Assembly (NCBI GenBank): GCA_005879315.1
Contig: VBLC01000038.1
Span: 54,322-118,321 of the forward strand
Direction of reading: 5' to 3'
DNA length: 64,000 nucleotides
Source of the DNA: Deltaproteobacteria bacterium
GTDB lineage: Bacteria; Myxococcota; Myxococcia; Myxococcales; 40CM-4-68-19
The stretch's first letter is position 1. Each line of letters starts with the position of its first letter. The notes under the pieces are model-generated. The model saw only the letters and a list, made by a program, of their open reading frames with translations. It did not search any database and was not told the origin of the DNA. Below, piece by piece: positions 29,111-37,514 of the stretch. Made by a program: the position numbers and the translations under genes.

Positions 29111-30441
29111 GATTGCGATGGTACTCGCGGGTGCGCCTCCAGCGGAACGATCTCGCGCGCCGACAGTCGCAGAAAGCGCGAGAAGAGCGCCGCGGCCACG
29201 GCGGTGAGTCCGGCGCAGAGGCCCCACCAGAGGCCGTTCACGCCCCATCCGAGGAGGATGCCGAGCGCGATCGCCACCGGCAGCCCGACGAAATAATGTC
29301 CGATCACGTTGGCGAAGAATGGAAACGCCGTGTCGCCCGCGCCGCGCAGCACTCCCGCGCCGACTGCCTGGATTCCGTCCGAGAGCTGGAAGACGGCGCA
29401 GACGCCGAGCAGCGGAACGGAGGCGGCGATCACGTCGGGCTGGTCGCTGAGCATGCGCGCGAGCTTGTCGGGCACGAGCGCAAAGAGAAGCGCGAAAACC
29501 GACATCACTCCTGCGCCGCCCGCGAAGGCGACCAGCCCCGAGCGCCGCGCCGCCGCGGTGTTGCGCCCGCCGACGGCCCAGCCGACGCGCACCGAGCCGG
29601 CCTGTCCCACGCCGACTGCCCAGCAGAAAGTGAAGCTCGCCAGCGAGATCGCCACCTGGTGCGCGGCCAGGCTCTGCTCGCCGAGGCGGCCGGCGAGCAG
29701 CCCGACCAGCGCGAAGATGCCGACCTCGGCGCCCATCTGGAGCCCGACCGGCGCGCCCACGCGCAGGGCCTTGCGCAGATCGGGGAAGGAGATCTCGCGG
29801 CGCACTTGCAGGCCGCGCTGGAGATCGCGCGCTGCAATGGCCATCACGGCCAGCATGAGGAAGGAGCAGATGCTGGTCGCGAGCCCGGCGCCGGGCGCGC
29901 CCAGATGCGGCGGGCCGAAGACGAACCAGATGTCGAGAAGCAGATTCGCGAGGTTCGCCGCGATGGTCGCGACGACCAGCGGTCGGGTGACGTGCGCCGC
30001 CTGGAGGTAGGAGCGAAGCCCGATGAAGGCGAACATCGGCCACAGCCCGGGCATGCGCAGCCAGATGAACCAGCGCGCCTCGCGCGCGACTTGCGGCGCG
30101 ATGCCCGCCGGTTCGAGCAGGAAGGGCAGGAACGCGATCGGCAGCGCCAGCACGATGGTGACGGCGAGCGAGAGCCACATTCCCTGCCAGAGCAGCTCGC
30201 GAGCGCGGCGCTGGTCCGAGGCGCCGAAGGCCTGCGCCAGAAGCGGGTCGAGCCCCATCATCGCGCCGAGGCCGATCACTGCCACGCCGAAGAAGAGCCC
30301 GTTGGCGAGACCGACCGCGCCCAGCGCAGAGGAGCCCAGCCGCCCCACCACGGCGGTGTCGATGACTCCCATCAGCGCGATGCCCGCCTGCGCGAAGGCG
30401 ATGGGCGCCGCCAACCGGATGAGCTTCTGCAGCTCGCTCAA
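29107..30441 (-). CDS. MATE family efflux transporter
   Basis: 444 aa, 12 hydrophobic helices in two similar halves. The first helix region IRLAAPIAFAQAGIALMGVIDTAVVGRLG is a clear NorM/DinF signature. LDPLLAQAFGASDQRRARE is the typical first cytoplasmic loop. Members export cationic drugs or secondary metabolites using Na+ or H+ gradients. Both ends overlap neighbours by 4 bases (MFS upstream, SIS downstream), so it belongs to one transcription unit. Confidence 0.92.
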   Translation of the reverse strand: MSELQKLIRLAAPIAFAQAGIALMGVIDTAVVGRLGSSALGAVGLANGLFFGVAVIGLGAMMGLDPLLAQAFGASDQRRARELLWQGMWLSLAVTIVLALPIAFLPFLLEPAGIAPQVAREARWFIWLRMPGLWPMFAFIGLRSYLQAAHVTRPLVVATIAANLANLLLDIWFVFGPPHLGAPGAGLATSICSFLMLAVMAIAARDLQRGLQVRREISFPDLRKALRVGAPVGLQMGAEVGIFALVGLLAGRLGEQSLAAHQVAISLASFTFCWAVGVGQAGSVRVGWAVGGRNTAAARRSGLVAFAGGAGVMSVFALLFALVPDKLARMLSDQPDVIAASVPLLGVCAVFQLSDGIQAVGAGVLRGAGDTAFPFFANVIGHYFVGLPVAIALGILLGWGVNGLWWGLCAGLTAVAAALFSRFLRLSAREIVPLEAHPRVPSQS

Positions 30442-31712
30442 GGCGCCTCGGCGGCCATGCCCGGCCCGAGAACCGGCCTCTCGCGGCGTCGAACCGCGCC
30501 CTCCACCGCGAAGAGGAGGAAGGGCAGGGCGAGGGTGATCGCGATGGAGAGGGCGCCGACGCGATCCATCCCGCGCAGCGCTCCGCCGGGGAGCTCCGCG
30601 AGCAGCCGCGAGGATAAGAACGCGCCCGCCGCCGCCGCCGCATGCTGCACCGCCGACTGGATCGACATGAAGCGCGCCCGCTCGAAGCTCTCCGGCACGC
30701 GGCTGGTGAGGGTGTTGTAGGCGACGTTGCGGAAGGCCATGGCGAGCATGAAGGCGATGAAGATTCCCGGCACCGGCAAGAGCGGCGGCGCGAGGATGAA
30801 TCCTGCCCAGATGGCGAAGACGAGCAGAAGGGTGCCGGCGGTGCCGACGCGGAAGGAGCCGAACCGATCGACCAGCCTTCCCGCGAACTGCATGGCGACG
30901 AAGCTAACCGCGCCGCCGTAGAGATACAGCAGCCCGATCCGCGCGCGCGGGTACTGCAGGTTGAACTGCACGTAGGCGGAGATGTTGGGGATGACGAGAA
31001 AGCCGGCCGACATCACCGCGAACGTCATCGCCCAGGAGAGGAGCACGTTGCGCTGCGAGAAAAGGTGCGCCAGCGAAACCGCCTCATGCCGCGCGACGAG
31101 ATGGCCGCGCAGCGGGGGGAGAAGCAGCACGGCGAGGAGCGCGATGACCACGCCCAGCCCGGCCACGGCGAGGAACGGCGCGCGCCAGCCGACCTGCCGC
31201 GCCAGCTCCAGCCCGGCAGGAACGCCCAGCACCGAGGCGATCGAGAAGGCCCCCATGACGACGCCCATCGCCTTGCCGCGCCGCTGGGCAGGCACGACAT
31301 CGGCGACGATCGAGAAGGAGAGCGAAGTGGCCGGTCCGCCGAAGAGCCCGGCGAGGAGGCGCGCTGCCATGAGCGAAGGCAGCCCTGTCGCCGCCGCGCC
31401 CAGGGCGGTGCCGAGCACGAGCCCGAGCATGGCGATGCCGAGAGCGGGACGGCGATCGAATCGGTCGAGGAAGAAGGAGCCGGCAAGGCCGGACAAGGCG
31501 GCGGCCGCGGTGTAGCTGCCGCCGATCAATCCGAGCTGCGAGGCGGGGATGCCGAGCGCCCGCGCGAAGTCGGGGCCCATCGGCATCACCATGACGAAAT
31601 CGAGGATGTTGACGAACTGCACCGCCGCGACCAGCAGCACGACGGCGCGCTCGCGCTGCTCGAGGGTGCGGGTCACTCCCGCTTTGATGCCAGCCTCCGA
31701 GGCGCGTTGCAA
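30438..31712 (-). CDS. MFS transporter (DHA1-like)
   Basis: 424 aa, 12 helices. GSYTAAAALSGLAGSFFLDRFDRRPAL matches MFS motif A between helices 2 and 3, and ASVLGVPAGLELARQVGWRAPF matches motif C at helix 5, which marks exporters. MPMGPDFARALGIP precedes it. A role in drug or sugar efflux is likely. It starts 19 bases after the PfkB gene stop and overlaps the MATE gene by 4 bases. Confidence 0.9.
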   Translation of the reverse strand: MQRASEAGIKAGVTRTLEQRERAVVLLVAAVQFVNILDFVMVMPMGPDFARALGIPASQLGLIGGSYTAAAALSGLAGSFFLDRFDRRPALGIAMLGLVLGTALGAAATGLPSLMAARLLAGLFGGPATSLSFSIVADVVPAQRRGKAMGVVMGAFSIASVLGVPAGLELARQVGWRAPFLAVAGLGVVIALLAVLLLPPLRGHLVARHEAVSLAHLFSQRNVLLSWAMTFAVMSAGFLVIPNISAYVQFNLQYPRARIGLLYLYGGAVSFVAMQFAGRLVDRFGSFRVGTAGTLLLVFAIWAGFILAPPLLPVPGIFIAFMLAMAFRNVAYNTLTSRVPESFERARFMSIQSAVQHAAAAAGAFLSSRLLAELPGGALRGMDRVGALSIAITLALPFLLFAVEGAVRRRERPVLGPGMAAEAP

Positions 31713-31731
31713 TGCGCGCGACCTTGCCCGA

Positions 31732-32640
31732 TCAGAGCGAGGTGGCTTCCGCTCTGGTCGGCAGGCCGGCGACTGCTCCGAGCCTGGTGCAGACGCGGCT
31801 GCCGACGGCGCAGGCGAAGCGAAGCGCGTCTTCCAGGTTTCCTTCGAGCGGGTCGCTCGCGAGCAGCCCGGCGACGAAGCCGTCGCCTGCGCCGGTGGTG
31901 TCGACGACGCGCACCTCCGGCGCCGGCACCTGGGCGAATTCCGTTCCTCGCCGCGCCATCGCGCCGCGCTCGCCGAGCGTGATGCAAGCGAGCTTCACGC
32001 CGCGGAGCAGCTCGAAGGCGCGCGCCGGATCGCGCACGCCGAGGCAGGGCTCGAGCTCGTCCTGGGAGAGCTTGACGATGTCGCAGTGGGGCAGCACGTC
32101 CTCGCAGAGCGATCGCAGCTCTCGCGGGTCGCGCCAGAGATGCAGGCGCGCGTTCGGATCGAAGGAGACCGTCATCCCCCGTTGGCGCGCTCGCCGGACC
32201 GCGTCTCGCAGCGCCGCTCCCGCGCGCGGCAGCACGTGCGACGACGACCCGCAATGAAGCACGCGCGTCTCGGCCGGAACGCGCGCGAAGTCGCTCTCGT
32301 CGATCAGCTTGTCGGCGCTCGCCGACCCGGTGGGCGCAAAGAAGCTGCGCTCGCCCTTGTCGTCGAGCGCCACGAACCAGACTCCGGTGGGCGCCGCGGT
32401 CGAGAAGCGCAGCCGCACGTCGATGCCCGCCTCCGCGAGCTTGCGCGCGAGCAAGTGGCCGAACTCGTCCTCGCCCACGACGCCGACGAAGCTCACCGGC
32501 GCTCCCAGCCGGGCCAGCCCCACCGCGACGTTCGCCGGCGCGCCGCCCGAGTGGACCTCGAAGTGCGCGCAGTCGCGCAGCCGGCCGCGCCGATCGGGCA
32601 GCAGATCGACCAGCGCCTCGCCGAAGCAACAGACGCTCAC
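31732..32640 (-). CDS. PfkB-family sugar kinase, probably fructokinase-like
   Basis: 302 aa, the usual ribokinase-family length. The N-terminal signature SGGAPANVAVGLARLGA is clear and the C-terminal one is VVDTTGAGDGFVAGLL (about 244-259) with the catalytic Asp. CFGEALVDLLP at the N-terminus is common in fructokinases and 2-keto-3-deoxygluconate kinases. The substrate is not certain. The gene overlaps the upstream EEP gene by 4 bases and may be co-transcribed with the SIS and transporter genes. Confidence 0.88.
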   Translation of the reverse strand: MSVCCFGEALVDLLPDRRGRLRDCAHFEVHSGGAPANVAVGLARLGAPVSFVGVVGEDEFGHLLARKLAEAGIDVRLRFSTAAPTGVWFVALDDKGERSFFAPTGSASADKLIDESDFARVPAETRVLHCGSSSHVLPRAGAALRDAVRRARQRGMTVSFDPNARLHLWRDPRELRSLCEDVLPHCDIVKLSQDELEPCLGVRDPARAFELLRGVKLACITLGERGAMARRGTEFAQVPAPEVRVVDTTGAGDGFVAGLLASDPLEGNLEDALRFACAVGSRVCTRLGAVAGLPTRAEATSL

Positions 32641-33566
32641 GGATCGAACCGGCCGATCAAAGGCACGTGGTCGGACTTGCCCCAGAAGGGACTGGCCTTG
32701 TCGCCGTAGGGGCGGGTGCCTTCCAGATCGATCCAGCGAACGCTCTTGCTCGAGAACATGTGATCGAGATGCATGCGCAGGTTCATGAAGCCGGCAGTGG
32801 GAAAGGCGCGCGGCGAGCCGTCGGTCTGGCCCATCTCCTGCTGCACTCCGAGAAGACCGGCGTCCTCGGTCAGGTAACGGTAGACGGGAGAGGCGGGCGG
32901 CGAATTGAAGTCGCCGCAGACGATGAAGGGATCATTCGCGGCGTGACGGCGGATGAAGGAGATGAGCGTCTTCGCCTCCTGCAGCTGGTTGATGCCGAAG
33001 CCCATCTTCTCGCGGTTGGTCCAGAAGGAGCTGGCGAAAGGCGTCGGCAAGGAGAGATGCGTGTTGAAGATGTGGAAGACCCGGCCGCCCGGGCCCTTCA
33101 GCCGCATGTGCGCGCAGATGCGGGTCTGCTTGCGATCCCTCCAGCGCAGCACGTGATGGTAGGTGATGTTGTGGGGGGCCTCGCAGTTGTGCGCATCGAT
33201 CTGGATGCGGTAGCGGTGCACGAGGATGGCGAGGCCCATCGTCTGCAGCGGCGTGTTGCCGATGCGGTTGACGTGCGCGCGAAAATAGAAGGCATCGTAG
33301 GGAAAGGGCGGCGGCCGCTTTTCGAAGGAGTGCTCCAGCTCGCCCATGAACGACTCCAGCTGCGTCTCCTGCTGGTGGGCGCGGCGGAAGACGAGGCTGG
33401 AGCGCAGCGAGATGGTCTCGACCTCCTGCAGGCAGACGATGTCGGCGGCCGGCTCGAGCTGGGCCAGCGCTTCGGCGACCCCGCGCTTGCCGCCGCGCGT
33501 GCTCGCCAGGCCGCGCAAGGCATGGCCGAAGTAGCGGACGTTGTAGCTGACGATGCGGAGCGGCAC
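32637..33566 (-). CDS. Endonuclease/exonuclease/phosphatase (EEP) family protein
   Basis: 309 aa with GTG start at 33566, chosen because IVSYNVRYFG normally lies near the EEP N-terminus; no good ribosome binding site is visible. Active-site blocks: VCLQEVE (Glu metal ligand), FNTHLSLP (His), FIVCGDFNSPP (Asp, Asn) and WGKSDHVPLIGRF (Asp-His near the end). No signal peptide. Family members cleave DNA, RNA, phosphoinositides or sphingomyelin; the target here is unknown. Divergent from the GNAT gene, with 24 bases between the starts. Confidence 0.85.
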   Translation of the reverse strand: MPLRIVSYNVRYFGHALRGLASTRGGKRGVAEALAQLEPAADIVCLQEVETISLRSSLVFRRAHQQETQLESFMGELEHSFEKRPPPFPYDAFYFRAHVNRIGNTPLQTMGLAILVHRYRIQIDAHNCEAPHNITYHHVLRWRDRKQTRICAHMRLKGPGGRVFHIFNTHLSLPTPFASSFWTNREKMGFGINQLQEAKTLISFIRRHAANDPFIVCGDFNSPPASPVYRYLTEDAGLLGVQQEMGQTDGSPRAFPTAGFMNLRMHLDHMFSSKSVRWIDLEGTRPYGDKASPFWGKSDHVPLIGRFDP

Positions 33567-33590
33567 GGGAGGAGTGTATTTTCCTTGACC

Positions 33591-34088
33591 ATGCTCGTCA
33601 TCCGACCCGCCCTCCCGGCCGATGTGCCCCAGATCGGACAGCTCATCCGCGAGCTCGCCACCTACGAGCGAGAGCCCGCGAAGGCGGTCGCCACCGACGA
33701 AGATCTGCTGCGCGACGGCTTCGGGCCGCAGCCGCGCTACTTCTGCCTGATCGCGGAGTGGGACGGAGCGGCGGCGGGCTTCGCTTTCTACTTCCACAAC
33801 TACTCGACCTGGCTCGGGCGCTGGGGACTCTTCCTCGAAGATCTCTTCGTGCGCCCGGCTTTTCGCGGCCGCGGCATCGGGAAAGCGCTCCTCGTCGAGC
33901 TGGCCCGGATCGCCGTGCGCGAGGGCTGCGGGCGCATCAACTGGCACGTGCTGGAGTGGAACACGCCTGCCCTCCAGTTCTACGAGAGCCTGGGCGCCCG
34001 CGCGCTGCGCGACTGGGTGATCATGCGCCTCGACGGCGAGGCGATCGAGCGCCTCGCTGGCGGAAGAGTAGACTCTCCCCATGGCTGA
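33591..34088 (+). CDS. GNAT family N-acetyltransferase, diamine/thialysine-type
   Basis: 165 aa. The acetyl-CoA loop is VRPAFRGRGIGKALL (motif A, R/QxxGxG/A). FLEDLFVRPAFRG and RINWHVLEWNTPALQFYESLGA are typical of the SSAT-like branch that acetylates polyamines or thialysine. The last 8 bases overlap the cyaY start, so translation is probably coupled. Confidence 0.88.
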   Translation: MLVIRPALPADVPQIGQLIRELATYEREPAKAVATDEDLLRDGFGPQPRYFCLIAEWDGAAAGFAFYFHNYSTWLGRWGLFLEDLFVRPAFRGRGIGKALLVELARIAVREGCGRINWHVLEWNTPALQFYESLGARALRDWVIMRLDGEAIERLAGGRVDSPHG

Positions 34089-34398
34089 TTTCGAGCAGCG
34101 CGCCGAGGAAGCTCTCCGCAAGCTGGAGTCGTCGCTGCGCGACGCTGCCGACGAGCTGGAGGTCGACCTCGCCGACGGCATCTTGACGGTGGAGTTCGAG
34201 GACGGCTCCAAGTTCCTGCTCAACAGCCACTCGGCATCGCAGCAGATCTGGATGTCGGCGAACCTGGCGGCCTGGCACTTCGCCTGGCACGCGCCGACTT
34301 CCTCCTGGCGCGACACGAAGTCGGGCGCGGAGCTGTTCACCGAGGTGGGAAAGCTCGTCAGCGAGAAGTTGGCCCAGCCGGTGAAGTTGAAAATCTGA
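34081..34398 (+). CDS. cyaY: Frataxin-like iron-sulfur assembly protein CyaY
   Basis: 105 aa, the usual frataxin length. The acidic first helix (EQRAEEALRKLESSLRD) and acidic strand residues (DLADGILTVEFEDG) form the iron-binding ridge. NSHSASQQIWMSA and AWHFAWH are typical of the conserved beta-sheet with its Gln-x-Trp. It regulates or delivers iron to the Isc machinery. No isc genes lie nearby. It overlaps the GNAT gene by 8 bases. Confidence 0.9.
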   Translation: MADFEQRAEEALRKLESSLRDAADELEVDLADGILTVEFEDGSKFLLNSHSASQQIWMSANLAAWHFAWHAPTSSWRDTKSGAELFTEVGKLVSEKLAQPVKLKI

Positions 34399-34416
34399 GT
34401 GATTATCTTGCGGACC

Positions 34417-34569
34417 ATGATCCGCAAACTCTCGAACGGCCACTACCGCCTCTACTCGCGCAAGAAGAATCCCAAGACCGGCCGGCGCCGCAACCTCGGC
34501 ACCTTCCGCACGCGCGCGGCGGCGATGAAGCACGAGCGCGCCGTGCAGATGTTCAAGCGCCGCGGGTAG
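34417..34569 (+). CDS. Small basic conserved protein (50 aa)
   Basis: An ATG frame from 34417 to TAG 34567-34569 encodes 50 residues, of which about 18 are Lys or Arg (MIRKLSNGHYRLYSRKKNP at the start, KRRG at the end). TGRRRNLGTFRTRAAAMKHE resembles a conserved short motif in many bacterial small basic proteins of unknown function. It probably binds nucleic acid or ribosomal RNA. It begins 18 bases after cyaY and has no competing frame, so I take it as real. Confidence 0.7.
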   Translation: MIRKLSNGHYRLYSRKKNPKTGRRRNLGTFRTRAAAMKHERAVQMFKRRG

Positions 34570-34603
34570 CATCGCCGCAGGCGCTCCGCTAACCTGCGCC
34601 GCC

Positions 34604-36682
34604 ATGAAGAGTCTCTCTGTCGCTCTCCTGCTTGCCCTCGCCTGTGCGTCGGCGAAGCCCGCGGCGGTGCCGGCCGCTCCCGCGCCGCAGGTCGCAGCTC
34701 CGGCTCAGCCGGTGGGCCTGGATCTGGCGGGCATGGATCTCTCCGTCGCTCCTGGCGACAACTTCTTCGCCTACGCCAACGGCTCCTGGCTCAAGTCGAC
34801 CGAAATTCCCCCCGACCGTAGCTCCTGGGGAACCGGCGGAATCCTCACCGAGCTGACTGCGAAGCAGACCGCTGCCCTGATCGCCGAAGCAGCCAAGGTC
34901 GACGCGCCCGAAGGGTCCGACGCACGCAAGATCGGCGACTACTACAACAGCTTCATGAACGAGGCGGGCATCGAGGCGAAGGACCTTGCCCCGCTCCAGC
35001 CGCAGCTCGACGCAATCGCGAGGATCGACAGCGCACAGTCGCTCGCGCGCCACCTCGGCGGGACCGTGCGCGCGGACGTGGACGTGTTCAACAACACGCA
35101 GCTCCACACCGACAACGTCCTCGGGCTCTGGGTCGCGCAGGATCTCGACGACCCGTCGAAGTATTCGCCGTTCCTCCTGCAAGGCGGGCTTGCCATGCCC
35201 GATCGCGACTACTACCTCGACACGTCGCCGCGCATGGCGGACATTCGCGCCCGATACCTCGCGCACATCGCCGCGATGCTGAAGCTCGGGGGAATCGCGG
35301 ATGCCGAGGCGAAAGCAGCGCGCATCTTCCAGCTCGAGCGCCGTCTCGCCGAAGCCCACACCAGCCGCGCTGAATCGGAAGACGTGATCAAGGGCAACAA
35401 CCACTGGTCGCGCGCCGAGCTCTCGAAGCGCGCGCCGGGGCTCGACTGGAATGCGTTCCTCGCGGCAGCGGGCCTCGACCAGCAGCAGGAATTCGTCGTC
35501 TGGCAGCCGGAAGCGGTCACGACCCTGGCGGCGCTGGTGAAGAGTATGCCGCTCGCGACCTGGAAGGAGTACCTGGCGTTCCACTCCCTCCACCGCGCAG
35601 CGTCGTTCCTGCCCAAGGCATTCGTGGACGAAAGCTTCAACTTCTTCGGCAAAACCCTCTCGGGCACGCCACGGCTGCGCGATCGCTGGAAGCGCGCGGT
35701 GGACGCGACCGATGCCGCGCTGGGTGAAGCCGTCGGCAAGCTCTACGTCGCGCGTTACTTTCCCCCGGCGGAGAAGGCGCGCGCGGAAGAGATGGTTCGC
35801 AACGAGCTGGCGGCGTTCGCCGAACGCATCGACAAGCTCGAGTGGATGGCGCCGCAGACCAAGGCGAAGGCCAAGGAGAAGCTGAAGGCGCTCAAGGTCG
35901 GCGTCGGCTATCCCGACAAGTGGCGCGACTACTCGGGTCTCGAGGTGAAGCGCGGGGACGCGCTGGGCAACGCTCAGCGCGCCGAGCTCTTCGAGCTCAA
36001 GCGGAACCTCGCCAAGTTTGGCCAGCCCGTCGATCGCGGCGAGTGGGTGATGAACCCGCAGCTGGTCAACGCGGTCAACCTGCCGGCGATGAATGCCTTG
36101 AACTTCCCGGCTGCGATCCTGCAGCCGCCCTACTTCGATCCGACCCGGCCGGCGGCGATGGATTACGGCGCCACCGGCGCCACCATCGGCCACGAGATCA
36201 GCCACAGCTTCGACGACCAGGGGGCGCTCTTCGATGCCAGCGGCCGGCTGAAGAACTGGTGGACGGAGGAGGATTTCGCGCACTTCAAAGATTCGTCGGA
36301 GAAGCTGATTGCGCAGTTCGACGGTTACCGGCCCTTCCCCGACGCTCACGTCAACGGCAAGCTGACCGTGAGTGAGAACATCGCCGATGTGGCCGGGCTC
36401 GCGGCGGCCTACGACGCATACCGGATTTCGCTCGGAGGCAAGGAGGCAGCGAAGGTGGCGGGCTTCAGCGGCGACCAGCAGTTCTTCATCAGCTTCGCGC
36501 AGAGCTGGCGGGCCAAGGCCCGCGAAGCTGCCGCGCGCCAGCGTCTCGTCACCGACGGCCACGCGCCCCCCGAATACCGCGCGGACACCGTGCGCAACGA
36601 AGACCCCTGGTACGAGGCCTTCGCCGTCAAGCCGGGGGAGAAGCTGTATCTCGCCCCGGCCGATCGCGTCCGCGTCTGGTAG
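34604..36682 (+). CDS. M13 family metallopeptidase (neprilysin/PepO-like), lipoprotein
   Basis: 692 aa. A lipoprotein signal ends at ALAC (Cys14). Mature N-terminus has LDLAGMDLSVAPGDNFFAYANGSWL, the usual M13 opening. The zinc motif is GHEISHSFDDQG (HExxH at about 529-533), with the third ligand Glu in SENIADVAGL (about 590). NAMNFPAAILQPP-like NALNFPAAILQPPYFD precedes it. It should be a periplasmic or outer-membrane peptidase for short peptides. Independent of its neighbours; convergent with the 153-aa gene on the minus strand. Confidence 0.93.
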   Translation: MKSLSVALLLALACASAKPAAVPAAPAPQVAAPAQPVGLDLAGMDLSVAPGDNFFAYANGSWLKSTEIPPDRSSWGTGGILTELTAKQTAALIAEAAKVDAPEGSDARKIGDYYNSFMNEAGIEAKDLAPLQPQLDAIARIDSAQSLARHLGGTVRADVDVFNNTQLHTDNVLGLWVAQDLDDPSKYSPFLLQGGLAMPDRDYYLDTSPRMADIRARYLAHIAAMLKLGGIADAEAKAARIFQLERRLAEAHTSRAESEDVIKGNNHWSRAELSKRAPGLDWNAFLAAAGLDQQQEFVVWQPEAVTTLAALVKSMPLATWKEYLAFHSLHRAASFLPKAFVDESFNFFGKTLSGTPRLRDRWKRAVDATDAALGEAVGKLYVARYFPPAEKARAEEMVRNELAAFAERIDKLEWMAPQTKAKAKEKLKALKVGVGYPDKWRDYSGLEVKRGDALGNAQRAELFELKRNLAKFGQPVDRGEWVMNPQLVNAVNLPAMNALNFPAAILQPPYFDPTRPAAMDYGATGATIGHEISHSFDDQGALFDASGRLKNWWTEEDFAHFKDSSEKLIAQFDGYRPFPDAHVNGKLTVSENIADVAGLAAAYDAYRISLGGKEAAKVAGFSGDQQFFISFAQSWRAKAREAAARQRLVTDGHAPPEYRADTVRNEDPWYEAFAVKPGEKLYLAPADRVRVW

Positions 36683-36697
36683 GCAGCCTCGAGGCGC

Positions 36698-37159
36698 TCA
36701 CTCCGCGGCGGTATTGATCTGCAGCTCCGATTCCTCGCAGAAGAACTTCACCGCTGCGGCGGCCTGCTCGGGGGAATCGCAGCGTCCCTCGTAGCGGCGC
36801 AGCAGGACCGAGCCGGCCCACTCCTCGATCCTCTCGCCCACCTGCAAGAGGCCCAGCGACCGCAGCGGTCCAGTCATTCGCGCATCCAGGATCGCCTTGC
36901 CCTGCGCCGGATCGCCGCGCACCTCATACTCGCCGCGCACGGTCCGCTCTTGCAGCCAGACCGGCATCGGATTGAATCGCGCGCGGCCGGTGCGGCGCAG
37001 GATGGGCGCGCCCTCCGGACCGTCGGGCCCGAGCTGGTAGCGCCCTCCCAGCCGGGCGAAGAGCGCGGCCAACCATGGATCTTGCGCGAGCCGCGGATCG
37101 GCGGGGCGCGGCGGCCGCTTCGGCGCACGGCGGAAGAGACGGAACAGCCGGCGCAGCAT
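36698..37159 (-). CDS. Hypothetical protein (153 aa)
   Basis: Start chosen at ATG 37159 because AGGAGG lies just upstream. The N-terminus is strongly basic (MLRRLFRLFRRAPKRPPRP), then a mixed alpha/beta region with RARFNPMPVWLQERTVRGEYEVRGD and a helical C-terminus. No signal peptide or known motif. It converges with the M13 peptidase gene. I do not recognise a family; the good ribosome binding site and codon use support it. Confidence 0.6.
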   Translation of the reverse strand: MLRRLFRLFRRAPKRPPRPADPRLAQDPWLAALFARLGGRYQLGPDGPEGAPILRRTGRARFNPMPVWLQERTVRGEYEVRGDPAQGKAILDARMTGPLRSLGLLQVGERIEEWAGSVLLRRYEGRCDSPEQAAAAVKFFCEESELQINTAAE

Positions 37160-37245
37160 CCATGCCTCCTGGAAAGCGAAAGCCCGACGGCGACCAGAAC
37201 GCATCTCACAACTTCTCAAAGCCCAAACCGGAGGAGTAGCTAACC

Positions 37246-37467
37246 TTAAGCCGCCTGCGGCGGCTGGGGCCAGCTGCAATGGCTATCACTAAAAGCCACG
37301 CTTAGATTACGCCCAGACTCGTCAGAGAGCCTTGAAGCGGGAAAGTGAAAGGGAAGGGGCAGCAGGCGCGCGCCAACGCCTGCGGCGTCGTCACTGGCGC
37401 CTGCATTTGGGAAGGAAAAAACTTGCGCCTTCGGCGCTTGCTCCTCGGGATTCCAGTCGTTCGTCAT
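37246..37467 (-). CDS. Doubtful 73-aa frame divergent from the S23 gene
   Basis: A minus-strand frame starts at ATG 37467 behind AAGGAGCCGGCG, the same ribosome-binding sequence as the S23 gene, because both lie in a perfect inverted repeat. It begins MTNDWNPEEQ, sharing MTN with the S23 protein (MTNFG). The rest, partly encoded by the repeat arm (FPNAGASDDAAG), shows no known domain and has a Pro-rich, Ser-rich tail. The start may be only a by-product of the palindrome. Listed because of its ribosome binding site, not because of any family match. Confidence 0.2.
   Translation of the reverse strand: MTNDWNPEEQAPKAQVFSFPNAGASDDAAGVGARLLPLPFHFPASRLSDESGRNLSVAFSDSHCSWPQPPQAA
37325..37410. repeat. 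Left inverted-repeat arm of the S23 cassette
   Basis: About 80 bases whose reverse complement matches the right arm at 37875-37955 and a third copy at 49590-49680. Shared blocks include GCAGGCGCCAGTGAC and the run TGCCCCTTCCCTT. The arms flank the four-helix-bundle gene in opposite orientation. Confidence 0.8.
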
Positions 37468-37514
37468 CGCCGGCTCCTTGCTCCGCCTTTTGAAAGGAGC
37501 CGGCGATGACGAAC
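37459..37514 (+). promoter_or_regulatory. Perfect 21-bp inverted repeat covering the S23 ribosome binding site and start codon
   Basis: Left arm 37459-37479 and right arm 37494-37514 are exact reverse complements (21 of 21), separated by a 14-base loop. The right arm contains AAGGAG (37494-37499) and ATG (37506-37508). In mRNA started upstream, both would be base-paired, so translation should be blocked unless the hairpin is opened. The control role is inferred from position. Confidence 0.6.

Larger units (their letters stand above)
37160..37505. other. Intergenic region carrying the left half of the S23 cassette
   Basis: 346 bases without a confident gene. It is visibly more AT-rich at 37195-37320 than its surroundings. 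It holds a small perfect hairpin (37249-37265, 7-bp stem, TGC loop), the left inverted-repeat arm (37325-37410) and the left half of a 21-bp inverted repeat (37459-37479). A weak minus-strand frame is listed separately. No promoter could be placed with confidence. Confidence 0.5.
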
